A stretch of 30,031 nucleotides of DNA, from positions 5,871 to 35,901 of the forward strand of contig JAUCBJ010009069.1 in NCBI GenBank assembly GCA_032718475.1, written 5' to 3'. The notes beneath the pieces are model-generated. The model saw nothing but the letters and a program-made list of their open reading frames with translations, searched no databases and had not been told where the DNA came from. This document shows positions 12,787-21,138 of this stretch, in pieces (the stretch's first letter is position 1; each line of letters starts with the position of its first letter). The DNA comes from Nemertoderma westbladi (taxonomy: Eukaryota > Xenacoelomorpha > Nemertodermatida > Nemertodermatidae). The position numbers and the translations under genes were made by a program.

Positions 12787-12922
12787 CACATTGATGGACT
12801 CTTTGAAATTAACGTTCAGAGTCATGATTGCGTTGGTAACCAAAGGATGGCTTGTCATAAATCCGTTACAATAAACTATAATGGCGCTTATATAACTGCT
12901 AGAAGCGGCGTTATTTCATACA
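12787..12922 (+). CDS. VWD-protein exon 4: VWD domain, middle part
   Basis: The acceptor is tttttgtag and the donor gtgagt at 12923. Translation begins HIDGLFEINVQSHDCVGN, contains MACHKSVTINYNGAYI and ends RSGVISY plus one base. This is the VWD segment with a conserved Cys before the beta strands and the C.K.V.I motif. Both ends of this exon are caught in tandem duplications: the acceptor region occurs in three diverged copies (12710, 12758, 12787), and the donor is the first of 14 tandem copies. Only the first donor keeps the frame open; reading on gives Ser-Glu-stop (taa 12928-12930). Confidence 0.9.
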
Positions 12923-13324
12923 GTGAGTAATTTATAAACGTTATTTCGTACAGTGAGTAATTTATAAACGTTATTTCGTACAGTGAGTAATTTATAAACG
13001 TTATTTCGTACAGTGAGTAATTTATAAACGTTATTTCATACAGTGAGTAATTTATAAACGTTATTTCGTGCAGTGAGTAATTTATAAACGTTATTTCATA
13101 CAGTGAGTAATTTATAAACGTTATTTCATACAGTGAGTAATTTATAAACGTTATTTCGTGCAGTGAGTAATTTATAAACGTTATTTCATACAGTGAGTAA
13201 TTTATAAACGTTATTTCGTACAGTGAGTAATTTATAAACGTTATTTCGTACAGTGAGTAATTTATAAACGTTATTTCGTACAGTGAGTAATTTATAAACG
13301 TTATTTCGTACAGTGAGTAATTTA
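12910..13324 (+). repeat. 30-bp minisatellite carrying 14 copies of the exon 4 splice donor
   Basis: Fourteen head-to-tail copies of gttatttcgtacagtgagta plus atttataaac, exactly 30 bp apart. The first copy overlaps the end of exon 4, so the array grew from the exon/intron border. cagtgagtaa occurs at 12921, 12951, 12981 and so on every 30 bp to 13311. The only variation is cata, cgta or cgtg before the cag. Every copy therefore has a perfect +1 to +6 GTGAGT donor. Any donor after the first would add a TAA stop to the exon. Confidence 0.95.
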
Positions 13325-13329
13325 CTCAC

Positions 13330-13719
13330 TCTCTTTTATTGTATTGGTTCGAATAACTTGTTATTATAACCTGTTCTTTTCTTTTAATTGATAATTACTG
13401 TTTATATGTAGAATTTATAGATGTCAAGGTCTAGGACTTTTTTGACACACCTTTTAATTTCGGTTGGGCGATAGGGAGTTCTGGCTGTGCACTTTTATCG
13501 ATAATCCGACATAGCTTTCGTAATGTTATATATATATAATGCAGCAGCAATGCAGGAATGCAGCATGCCGAAAATACTGTTAATTAGTAGTAGGCCTATA
13601 TATTACTAATTTACAGTAGGCCTACATTCTTCTACTCTAAACCAATCTGCCATTGATTGAAGTAAGTTATTGTGTGTAAACTATATGTTTTAAATAAATA
13701 ATGCGTAATATTTTGGCAG
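13330..13719. other. Rest of intron 4
   Basis: AT-rich intron. It contains a tatatatata run (about 13527-13538), the word cluster aatgcagcagcaatgcagga followed by atgcagcatgccga (13538-13571), which recurs almost unchanged just after the RTE-like LINE (19510-19535), and two AGGCCTA palindromes (about 13593-13624). The 3' end ttttggcag is the acceptor of exon 5. I see no gene in it. Confidence 0.6.
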
Positions 13720-13886
13720 ACGGAGAATCCATTACCGAATTCCCCGCTGCTGTTGGGGAATCCAACCAGATCATGATCAGACAAGCTTCCACCACCTATA
13801 TACATATAATCGCACCAGCCGTCAATGTCCTTTACGATAACACAAATAAGGTTTATGTTCGGGTCTTTGACACATATCAAAGAAAG
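13720..13886 (+). CDS. VWD-protein exon 5: VWD domain, beta-strand region
   Basis: The acceptor is ttttggcag and the donor gtaagt at 13887. The first two bases complete an Asn codon. Translation continues GESITEFPAAVGESNQIMI, then TTYIHIIAPAVNVLYD and NKVYVRVFDTYQRK, ending in phase 0. Alternating hydrophobic strands without cysteines are typical of the central VWD beta sheet between the early Cys pair and the GLCG motif. The downstream junction (TYQRK then LTGLCGYFD) matches the usual family pattern. Confidence 0.88.
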
Positions 13887-14117
13887 GTAAGTCAATTTTA
13901 GACAGAAATACAGAATAACGGTTTGAGTACAGAAGACCACGTACCGGTACCAAATGTATGTAATTATGTGTAAATAAATATTGTTATAATTTCGTAAATC
14001 AAATATTTGACTTCCTATACGGATGTCACCTGCTTAGTCAAGCAGTGTGCCACGAAAATTATAACAATGCAGCATATTGTCCAGTTGTGGTTAATTATTT
14101 AATCTGATTATCTTTAG

Positions 14118-14282
14118 CTCACCGGTTTATGTGGTTACTTTGACCACAATTTAAAGAACGACTTCACTTCGGACAATGGTGACGTTGAGTCGCAGCTCAA
14201 TTCTTTCGGGGATAGTTTCCAAATCGGGAAGAACTGCGTTCCAACACCTGTATCCTATGACGCATGCGCTCTTAATTCTCAA
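14118..14282 (+). CDS. VWD-protein exon 6: end of VWD domain with GLCG motif
   Basis: The acceptor is attatctttag and the donor gtaagt at 14283; both ends are in phase 0. It encodes LTGLCGYFDHNLKNDFTSDN, the hallmark GLCG-Y-D calcium-loop and disulfide region of VWD, then SQLNSFGDSFQIGKNC and YDACALNSQ leading to the C8 domain. VWF and gel-forming mucins have CGLC here, a motif linked to disulfide isomerase-like multimerisation. This protein has TGLC, so the first of the vicinal cysteines is missing. The next exon is 6.7 kb downstream, across an intron full of transposable elements. Confidence 0.93.
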
Positions 14283-14446
14283 GTAAGTTCTGGTTGATTT
14301 ATTCCAGAATTATTCCATAATGATACTAAATAAGTATAAAATGCATTATTTTAACCTGCGTATTTATTAATTATTATAAAATTCGGAATAGGGGTATATG
14401 AAATACATAGGCGGGCCGGGGCCAACATCCACCACGAAGGCATTTT

Positions 14447-14955
14447 GGTCAGGTCAGGTATTCTAGGTCATTGATCAAGAAAACTTGCCACCTCCATGCA
14501 GCATAAAGGAGGTGCCACCTGTAGCTGCATAGACCCTCTTACTAGGGCAAATCTGGTCCTGTAACTAGGACCCCCTTCGTTCTGGGATAAGGACGCCCTT
14601 GGTCCTGGATTAAGGACCCATATACTTGGCTGCAGGGGTATATGGCCTGGCCAGGCAGATGCTGATCTACCAATGGCTGGTCAGGAGTAGAGTGTTCTCA
14701 TGTCCACTCTGAGTGCACTTCACTGCGACCTGCACCTGGCAGCAGGGGTACAGGGCATGACCCAGCAGATGAGCTGCACAGCCAATGGTGGGTCATGTGC
14801 ACCAGAGTAGATATGGGTGATGGGCCTCATATCTGACTCCACTGCGACACCTACCCTGTGGAATGGCAATCCAGGGTGTGGTATTTGCTCCGAGAGCTAA
14901 CTCAGCAAAAAAGCACCCCCCCCCCCAACCCCTACTATTGATTCCATTAGTAATT
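14447..14955. repeat. Dispersed ~0.5-kb repeat, copy 1
   Basis: About 509 bp that recur at 22886-23389 in the same orientation with few differences. Both copies start ggtcaggtcaggtattctag and end with a cytosine run (C11 here), then cccctacta or ccccccacta and attagtaat. The interior holds a diverged tandem duplication of about 110 bp: ggctgcaggggtatatggcc (from about 14628) corresponds to ggcagcaggggtacagggca (from about 14738), each ending in cactgcgac. No long ORF or terminal inverted repeat is seen. This copy directly abuts the 5'-truncated LINE endonuclease fragment, so it may be part of that LINE's leader or an independent SINE- or MITE-like element. Confidence 0.85.
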
Positions 14956-14991
14956 GTTTAGTATTTAGTTTAGCATTAGTAATTAGTAGTA

Positions 14992-15207
14992 GTGGTTCTG
15001 ATTGTGTGCTACTCTCCAACTAGTGTTGCCCCTTTAGAGGAGGTGGAAAATTTCTACCACAATCTACAAGCAGCTACTGATGGAGTGGATCAGCATGCAT
15101 TCTTAACATTCCTGGGAGACTTTAATACAAGTCTGCATCAATCACCTAGTAGTAGTAAGTTTATTGACAATTCTTACAACAATACCTACACAAAACACCT
15201 AAATTAA
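14992..15207 (+). pseudogene. RTE-like LINE endonuclease fragment (middle part)
   Basis: Encodes VLIVCYSPTSVAPLEEVENF and then FLTFLGDFNTSLHQS. YSPT and the GDFN motif are signatures of APE-type endonucleases of non-LTR elements. The domain starts abruptly without its N-terminal catalytic part (5' truncation) and is cut by a stop after TYTKHLN, exactly where the nested - strand LINE begins. The start given is only the beginning of the open frame, not a real start codon. The remaining C-terminal part of the domain is at about 18230-18440. Confidence 0.75.
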
Positions 15208-15391
15208 TTGCGCACCGAGTAAAATGTCCAATATGATAATAGTAGTGATACCCTAAACAATGACAAAAAATGTTTGGCTAGTTGTAATAATCCCACACAA
15301 TATATTATAGGTCTACCCCAACTCAAAAATATATAATAATAACTGAATCAATAATACTTGCCCCTAACTTCACTATATAAGAATATAACTA

Positions 15392-17600
15392 TTAATCGAG
15401 AAGCTTAAATATCTTATTTATGTACGTAGCAATACCAATTGCATTTACTTCTTCTGGCGAATTTAGAAGTCGTGTAAGGTCAGTGAAATCGAGTCCTTTA
15501 TATTGCTGCTTTGTCTCTGTTCGTAAAGTCTCTGTGAGTTGGCATTGTAGCAGTACGTGTCCTTCGTCTTGTACTGATAGCCTGTCACATACACAAACAC
15601 GTCCCTCGGTGGGGGTCCTGGACCATCTTCCTTTCTCGATTTGTAGGTTATGGGACATAAGTCGTAGACGGGTGAAACTAGTGCGGAGGTAGTCGGGGAT
15701 GTAAGTCTTTGTATTATATAAAACGTGTGTGGTCAGTGACGGGTTCATTGTATCCCTGTACATTCTAAAATTAGTTGCCGAGTCGGGTTTATTCCGTAGG
15801 TTGGTGCGGATATTATCAAGGTTTGAGGTGGTAGTACCAGGGTTAGCAGCCTCCACTAGTAGTTTGTAACCGGGTGTGTTGGCTTCCTGACAAAGCTGAT
15901 AAGCTTGATGAAATGGGAGATCTGGGTCTGGTTGATCAAGAGTCTTATTCAAGAATGTAGATCGGGATTTCACTATGCGGTCAGCTAATGTCGGTAGTCC
16001 AAGTTCTATCAGACAGATGTCGTTTGGCGTCTGGCTTCGTACTCCTAATAAGATATTTATTAAAGTGATGTAATGTTTTTGAATACCCCTAAAATCACAT
16101 GTAAACCATGATTCGGCACCATAAATAAGAGAGCTGACTATACACGCTTCAAAAACCTGATATTTAAACCTGAAAGGCATTGAAGGATTACTGGCACAGA
16201 AAATACTAAATTTACTTACTGCATTGCTACATCGTTTTTTGTGAATACTTAGAACAGAGGACATTTTTGCATCCTCAGTGAAAGGGGACCCTAAATTTAT
16301 ATAGATATCGCAATGTGATTCCTGTTTATTTTCAAAACTTAATGGTACTCTACAAAAACAAACAAAAAACTTAGTCTTCTTTTCGTTTACTTTCATTCCC
16401 GTTGTCATACAAAAATCTAAGAGAATTTGAAACTTTTCTACACACGCGTCACGTGTGGTCGCTAGGATTACACATAAACAGTCAGGCATCCATAAACAGT
16501 ATGATTTGTAAGACTCCTAAGAATCCGTCGGTACCATACGATCTACGTAATAATTTAACTAATCGATCAATGTAAATACAAAATAAAATTCCGCTAGAGG
16601 GCGCGCCTTGCCTCACACCTATAGTACATACAATTTCAATAGCAGACTTTAACACACATTTGGTGTGAGAATAGGCGGCTCTAAGAATACGTAGCATCAC
16701 ACGGCCAAATCCTAATGATTTTAAGTAATTAATTAACTCGTCCCGCAGTACTCTATCATAAGCCTTCGAATAATCTACAAAAATTATATATAGCTTTAAT
16801 TTCTTAGATTTAGCATAATCAATAATTAAACGTAGCAAAAGTATCTGCTCTAGACAGCCGCTTCCTTTTTGAGCTCCCGCTTGGCATTTATCGATATTGG
16901 CCCACAAAGTTAACCAAACCACAAACCATAAAATCGAAAATCTTTGCTAATGTGTCCATAATACTGATTCCCCGATAATTCCCACATATAGATCGCTTTC
17001 CAGACTTAAATAGGATCATTAAGCGATTTAGACCCCAACCTATAGGATACCAAGTATTATTGAAAACAACATTGAATAACGTAAGGAAGAATAGTAACCA
17101 GTTCCCGGGTAGAGCTGCAAAGATTCCCAAACCGATCCCAATATAACTAGCTAGACTAACCTAGATACATCAATTTTACTGAGCGCGGTGGCTAGTTTGA
17201 ATTCGGAAAAAGGGTCATCCAACACGGGGATATATGGGGCACAGCTAATGTCATCTGTTGAAATCGTTCTCTCACCTCCTAACAACGATTCGAAGTGATC
17301 TTTAAATTGAACATCAGAGGGGGAGTCGCCCGTAGCAGGTATATCTGCGGGTTCACCCTTCCAGTCGATGGCTTTCCAAATCAGGCGAGGGTCCTTTGAG
17401 CTTAAGAGCCGCTCCCATCGGGATGAGTTTCTGCCCCACGAAGTCGATTCAGTCCTACCGATTTTCTGCTGGTGGGTCATTGCGTTTAAGTTAATTATGC
17501 CGCACGACTCGCCGATAATGGTTTCAACGTCAGTAAGGCAAGTGGATCCAACTAGGTTTGGCGGGTCGATATTGGATAGTGTGGACGCGAAGGCATTTCT
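15392..17600 (-). pseudogene. LINE ORF2 remnant: reverse transcriptase and C-terminal domain
   Basis: Read right to left. The pre-RT region (SRWERLLSSKDPRLIWKAID) ends at a stop near 17151. RT blocks follow: ILFKSGKRSICGNYRGISIM (about 17000), QAGAQKGSGCLEQILLLR, then FVDYSKAYDRV carrying the first catalytic Asp, and IGVRQGAPSSGILFCIYID. The second catalytic site should read FMDD but gives FMDA-stop at about 16485, where ctgtttatg occurs twice within 20 bases. The next frame resumes with CVILATTRDACVEKF and runs 365 codons to 15392, including VSSLIYGAESW, RLMSHNLQIEKGRW and a Cys-rich CVCDRLSVQDEGHVLLQC motif. At least one stop and two frameshifts make it inactive; it also lacks the endonuclease. 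Confidence 0.85.
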
Positions 17601-18229
17601 ATCAACTGTTAAGAGGGATTTGCCCTTGAATTCAGAAATAGAACGGCCCGGAAATACCCTTCCTGTGACGCCTGAATTTACCGCTTTACCCTTTTCAAAT
17701 TTCTCTCTTTCTCGGAGCCTGTTCAACTCTTTGCGGATCATTGGGTGTATGTATATCCTTCTTAATGTACACTGATCGGAAAGCATTGCCGGCATCTTTT
17801 AAATTCTTTGCGCTTTTGAGAATCATATCACACGTTTCCCTGCTCCTGACCATTACCAACAGCGGTCTCGGGGGTGGCACGCCGTCAGCATTGGATGGTC
17901 TTGGATTTCCCAGCCGTCTGGTCGATATTTCGCCGAGGCTGGCTGTCACAACTGTAGCGTTTATCGCGTCCGTAACACCGGATTCGTCGCCGCTCGTCGA
18001 CTCTGATAGGCCGGTTATTATCAGGTTTCTCTCTCGCGTTTTGGAATCTAGAACTTCGAGGTAGCTCTGTTGAATTCGTATAATCTGAACAGCCGACTGC
18101 AGATCATCGGAAAGTTTGTTAACCGTTACTTTCAATGCATTTACCTGCTTCACTTCGCCTCTTAGTAGCCTTATCTCTTCTACATCGCCCTGGGTCTATA
18201 GCAATAGTGTTAACCGAAATTCCGTCCAT
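17600..18229 (-). pseudogene. LINE ORF1-like protein, frameshifted
   Basis: Begins at ATG 18229 (MDGISVNTIAID). A frameshift near 18190 moves to a frame with DVEEIRLLRGEVKQVNALKV, then LSDDLQSAVQII and LEVLDSKTRERNLIITGLSE. This is a coiled coil followed by an RRM-like region typical of LINE ORF1 proteins, with RPLLVMVRSRETCD and VYIKKDIHP further on. A second frameshift near 17750 moves to MIRKELNRLREREKFEKGKA. ORF1 proteins bind element RNA as chaperones. The 3' border with ORF2 is approximate because of an internal deletion. The gene is not functional. Confidence 0.7.
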
Positions 18230-18440
18230 CTTCAGGATTTTATCTATGGAAATGGATTGTTTTCGGGTGGAACCCAGTTCAAGAAGCGAACTGGAAAGCT
18301 ATGGAGTCATAGTGGACCCAGTGGTCACAAGTCCCAGATAGACCATAATCTGTTTCGTAGGAAATACAGGAGCTCTATACAAGACTGTAATGCATTTACA
18401 CTTCGACCCTTCTCCAGTGATCTCTCGCTCACGTATGTTC
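18230..18440 (+). pseudogene. RTE-like LINE endonuclease, C-terminal part
   Basis: Reads LQDFIYGNGLFSGGTQFKKR, TGKLWSHSGPSGHKSQIDHN, LFRRKYRSSIQDCNAF and FSSDLSL. These match the end of RTE-type endonucleases (DFI..N.L...T.F.KR..KLW....P.G...QID.....K..NSI..C.AF....SSDH), where the final His of SDH is Leu here. It continues the fragment at 14992-15207 across the nested LINE. The frame runs on to 18469, but RT homology begins in another frame at about 18440, which marks an internal deletion. Confidence 0.7.
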
Positions 18441-19508
18441 AGCATACTTTCATTATATGGGATTCCTGATGAAATTATTGCAGCAATCAGATCAGTATAC
18501 GATGGTTCGACAACATTTGTGTCTACTGTTGACGGTGACACAGAACCATTTGAAGTGTTATGGGGCGTCCTCCAGCGAGACACACTTGCACCATTCTTGT
18601 TCATAATTGTGGTTGACTATGTTATACGCATGTCCTTAGATCATCATAATGATGATGGGGTGATGATAACGCCACCTACTGGCTCCAGAAGTCAGGGAAA
18701 TCCTGCCAAGTACCTAACTGATCTAGACTATGCTAATGACTTAGGAGTACTGTCAGAATCACTAGAGGGAGCCCAACAGCTCCTCAGCTCATTAGAACAT
18801 GCTGCTTCTAGTGTTGGTCTTTATATTAACTCTAGAAAGACCAAAATTTTGACAGTTAACTTTGAAAGTCCTCACCAAGTCTCTGATCGGATGAGCATAA
18901 GCTCAAAGGATGATATGCTTGAGCATGTGGACGACTTCTGTTACCTGGGATCATGGATCCGGAAGTCAGGTGAGGACTTTCGAATTCGTAAGGGTAAGGC
19001 ATGGGCAGCCTTGAATAGGCTTTCCAGGATTTGGAAGTCACCGAAAATTAATCGGAAACTTAAAGTCCGAATATTTAGAGCAGCAGTAGTTCCAGTACTC
19101 ATCTATGGGAGTCCATGCTGGGATCTAACTGCTGAGGACACCAAATCTCTGGATGGCACATTCACAAGAATGCTACGCCGGGTTCATTGTGTCAAGTACA
19201 ATGCACACATCTCCAACCAGACACTATATAACATTGGAGGTGTCTCAGAGGTTCCCCCAAGCTTGACACTAGAACAAAATCGCCTCCGCTTTGCAGGACA
19301 TTGCTTTCGCCGTGAGGACCAGCCAGTGCATAATCTTGTACTTTGGCAGCCTCATGGAGTGAATAAGCATGGTGGACAGCCCATGACTTTCTTGAGACGC
19401 ATCTTAAAGGACACTGGCCTTGAAGATGCGGATGATCTAGCAAATGTCATGGGTGATAGGGAGTTGTGGCGGGGCAATTTTGTCGACAAGCCGGCACAGC
19501 ATTCTTAA
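18390..19508 (+). pseudogene. RTE-like LINE reverse transcriptase with damaged active site
   Basis: Open 372-codon frame; recognisable homology starts at about residue 17 (FSILSLYGIPDEIIAAIRSV). It has the palm region YGIP, VLWGVLQRDTLAPFLFIIVV and LTDLDYANDLGVLSES, then VGLYINSRKTKILTVN, YLGSWIRKSGED, VLIYGSPCWDLT and a C-terminal LRFAGHCFRREDQPVHNLVL and LRRILKDTGLEDADDLANVM typical of this RTE group. Two key positions are changed: QGD is QRD, and the catalytic Y/FADD is YAND (Asp to Asn). Fingers and the first catalytic Asp are deleted. It is therefore catalytically dead although the frame is open. It ends at TAA 19506-19508. Confidence 0.88.
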
Positions 19509-19871
19509 AAATGCAGCTGCAATGCAGCATGCCGATCCTAGTAGTAGTAGCGAAGGCATAATGATCAAGCCAGTAGTAGGGTCGATTGGAGCACCCTTCT
19601 CCCACTCCCAGAACACAATAAAGACCACGCAGCTTCCCTCTGTCGTATTAGGGTATACTGTCCGTTCGGTTCTAGGTGCCCTGCTCCTGTGGAGAGGGTC
19701 GCTTGTCTCTCTACCATAACGGATGGCGAGTTCATAATGTATGCCTATTATACGGTACCTTCCTGCCATCACTTTCCGCTCCTGTATGCCTATCCTTTTC
19801 TCAGGTCGATGTTTCATGGCAAACGGGTAAAAGTACTTAATGCGCCACTCATATATAGTTCCTGTTGTCAC
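19509..19871. other. Unassigned intron segment after the RTE-like LINE
   Basis: About 360 bp, less AT-rich than its surroundings. It starts with aatgcagctgcaatgcagca and tgccga, shared with intron 4 (13538-13571), followed by tagtagtagtag. A 144-codon open frame exists on the - strand (19871-19437), but it overlaps the LINE antisense and has no domain I recognise. It could be LINE 3' sequence or a remnant of another element. Confidence 0.4.
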
Positions 19872-20228
19872 AGTTATACCAGTTTGGGGAAAGGTTCTCT
19901 AGACACAGACTTGTGGCAGCTGAGTTATACCAGTTTGGGGAAAGGTTCTCTAGACACAGACTTGTGGCAGCTGAGTTATACCAGTTTGGGGAAAGGTTCT
20001 CTAGACACAGACTTGTGGCAGCTGAGTTATACCAGTTTGGGGAAAGGTTCTCTAGACACAGACTTGTGGCAGCTGAGTTATACCAGTTTGGGGAAAGGTT
20101 CTCTAGACACAGACTTGTGGCAGCTGAGTTATACCAGTTTGGGGAAAGGTTCTCTAGACACAGACTTGTGGCAGCTGAGTTATACCAGTTTGGGGAAAGG
20201 TTCTCTAGACACAGACTTGTGGCAGCTG
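19872..20228. repeat. Perfect 7 x 51-bp tandem repeat
   Basis: Seven copies of a 51-bp unit starting agttataccagtttggggaa and ending cttgtggcagctg, with no differences that I can see. Because 51 is a multiple of three, two + strand frames stay open through the array and would encode 17-residue repeats (SYTSLGKGSLDTDLWQL in one, LYQFGERFSRHRLVAAE in the other). There is no splice or start context linking it to the VWD gene, and both frames appear incidental. Confidence 0.95.
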
Positions 20229-20241
20229 TATCATTTTGAAC

Positions 20242-20973
20242 AAATTAGGATGCAAGGTATTTATTTGCACAATTAGGGTGCAAGGATTCTCTTTGCACAA
20301 TTATTGTGCAAGGATTCTCTTTGCACAATTATGAGTCAAGGTATCTGTTTGCACAATTAGGGTGCAAGGGTTCTCTTTGCACAATTAGGGTGCAAGGGTT
20401 CTCTTTGCACAATTATGGTGCAAAGATTATCTTTGCACAATTATTGTGCAAGGATTCTCTTTGCACAATTATGAGTCAAGGTATCTGTTTGCACAATTAG
20501 GGTGCAAGGGTTCTCTTTGCACAATTAGGGTGCAAGGGTTCTCTTTGCACAATTATGGTGCAAGGATTATCTTTGCACAATTATGAATCAAGGTATCTGT
20601 TTGCACAATTAGGATACAAGGCATCTGTTTGTACTATTAGGCTAGGGTGCAAGGATTCTGTCTGCACAAATAGGGTGCAAAAGGAGTATGTTTTCACAAT
20701 TAGGGTGTATGGATTCTGTATGCACAATTATGATTCAATGTATCTGTTTGCACTATTAGAGTGAAAGGTATTACGATTCACAATTAGGGTACAATATATC
20801 TGTTTGCACAATTAGAGTGCAAGGTATCTGTTTGCACAATTAGAGTGCAAGGTATCTGTTTGCACAATTATGATTCAATGTATCTGTTTGCACTATTAGA
20901 GTGAAAGGTATTACTATTCACAATTAGGGTACAATATATCTGTTTGCACAATTAGGGTGCAAGATGTCTGTTT
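20242..20973. repeat. 28-bp tandem repeat with TGCAA/TTGCA inverted core
   Basis: About 26 diverged copies of a 28-bp unit: gggtgcaagggttctctttg then cacaatta. Each unit pairs tgcaa with ttgca around a 7-9 base spacer, so it could form a short hairpin. Longer-range order is visible: tgagtcaaggtatctg recurs at about 20330 and 20470, and tgattcaatgtatctg at 20731 and 20871, both 140 bp (five units) apart. Short ORFs through the array are incidental. Confidence 0.9.
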
Positions 20974-21007
20974 ACTCAATGATTAACATTAATAATATTC
21001 TTTGCAG

Positions 21008-21138
21008 ATGGAACCTGGTGCCAAAACTTATTGTCAGATTTTGAAGAAGGAACCGTTCTCCGCTTGCCACAAAGATGTCGATGTAACTTCCTACTACCAA
21101 AATTGTCTCTGGGATGTTTGTGCATTAGTGCCTGGAAG
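21008..21138 (+). CDS. VWD-protein exon 7: second C8 domain, N-terminal half
   Basis: The acceptor is ttctttgcag and the donor gtttac at 21139, a weak donor but in the correct phase (exit with two bases). Encodes MEPGAKTYCQILKKEPFSAC, HKDVDVTSYYQNCLWDVC and ALVPG. This is the classical C8 start: C..L....FSAC......D...YY..C.WD.C. It follows the VWD domain of exons 3-6 across a 6.7-kb intron, and the joined protein (CALNSQ then MEPGAKTYC) matches normal VWD-to-C8 spacing. So no exon is missing in that intron. Confidence 0.9.

Larger units (their letters stand above)
15208..18229 (-). mobile_element. Non-LTR retrotransposon (LINE) on - strand, nested in the RTE-like element
   Basis: About 3.0 kb read right to left: an ORF1-like protein (18229 to about 17600), then RT and a C-terminal domain (to 15392), then ~185 bp of AT-rich 3' sequence. 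The APE endonuclease expected between ORF1 and RT is not present, so about 0.7 kb was lost. Several frameshifts and stops break the frame. It lies inside the endonuclease domain of the + strand RTE-like LINE, so it is the younger insertion. No clear target-site duplication is visible. The clade cannot be set with confidence. Confidence 0.8.
14992..19508 (+). mobile_element. RTE-like LINE, 5'-truncated, interrupted by a nested LINE
   Basis: Non-LTR retrotransposon on the + strand in two parts. The left part (14992-15207) encodes the middle of an APE endonuclease; the right part resumes the same domain at about 18230 and continues to a reverse transcriptase ending at 19508. The amino-acid order across the gap is colinear: TYTKHLN at the left edge, LQDFIYGNGLFSGG at the right edge. 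A - strand LINE occupies the space between. The N-terminal endonuclease region, the segment between endonuclease and RT palm, and the catalytic Asp are missing or changed, so the element is dead. Confidence 0.8.

Noticed and set aside
17368-18153. Several + strand ORFs between 17368 and 18153
   Set aside because: They are antisense to the LINE ORF1/ORF2 region, which has clear LINE motifs on the - strand.
19437-19871. 144-codon - strand ORF
   Set aside because: Part of it is antisense to the RTE-like reverse transcriptase and the rest has no recognisable domain or conserved start context.
19689-20276. 195-codon + strand ORF through the 51-bp repeat
   Set aside because: The openness follows from a repeat unit divisible by three with no stop; two frames are open at once and no splice link to the VWD gene is seen.
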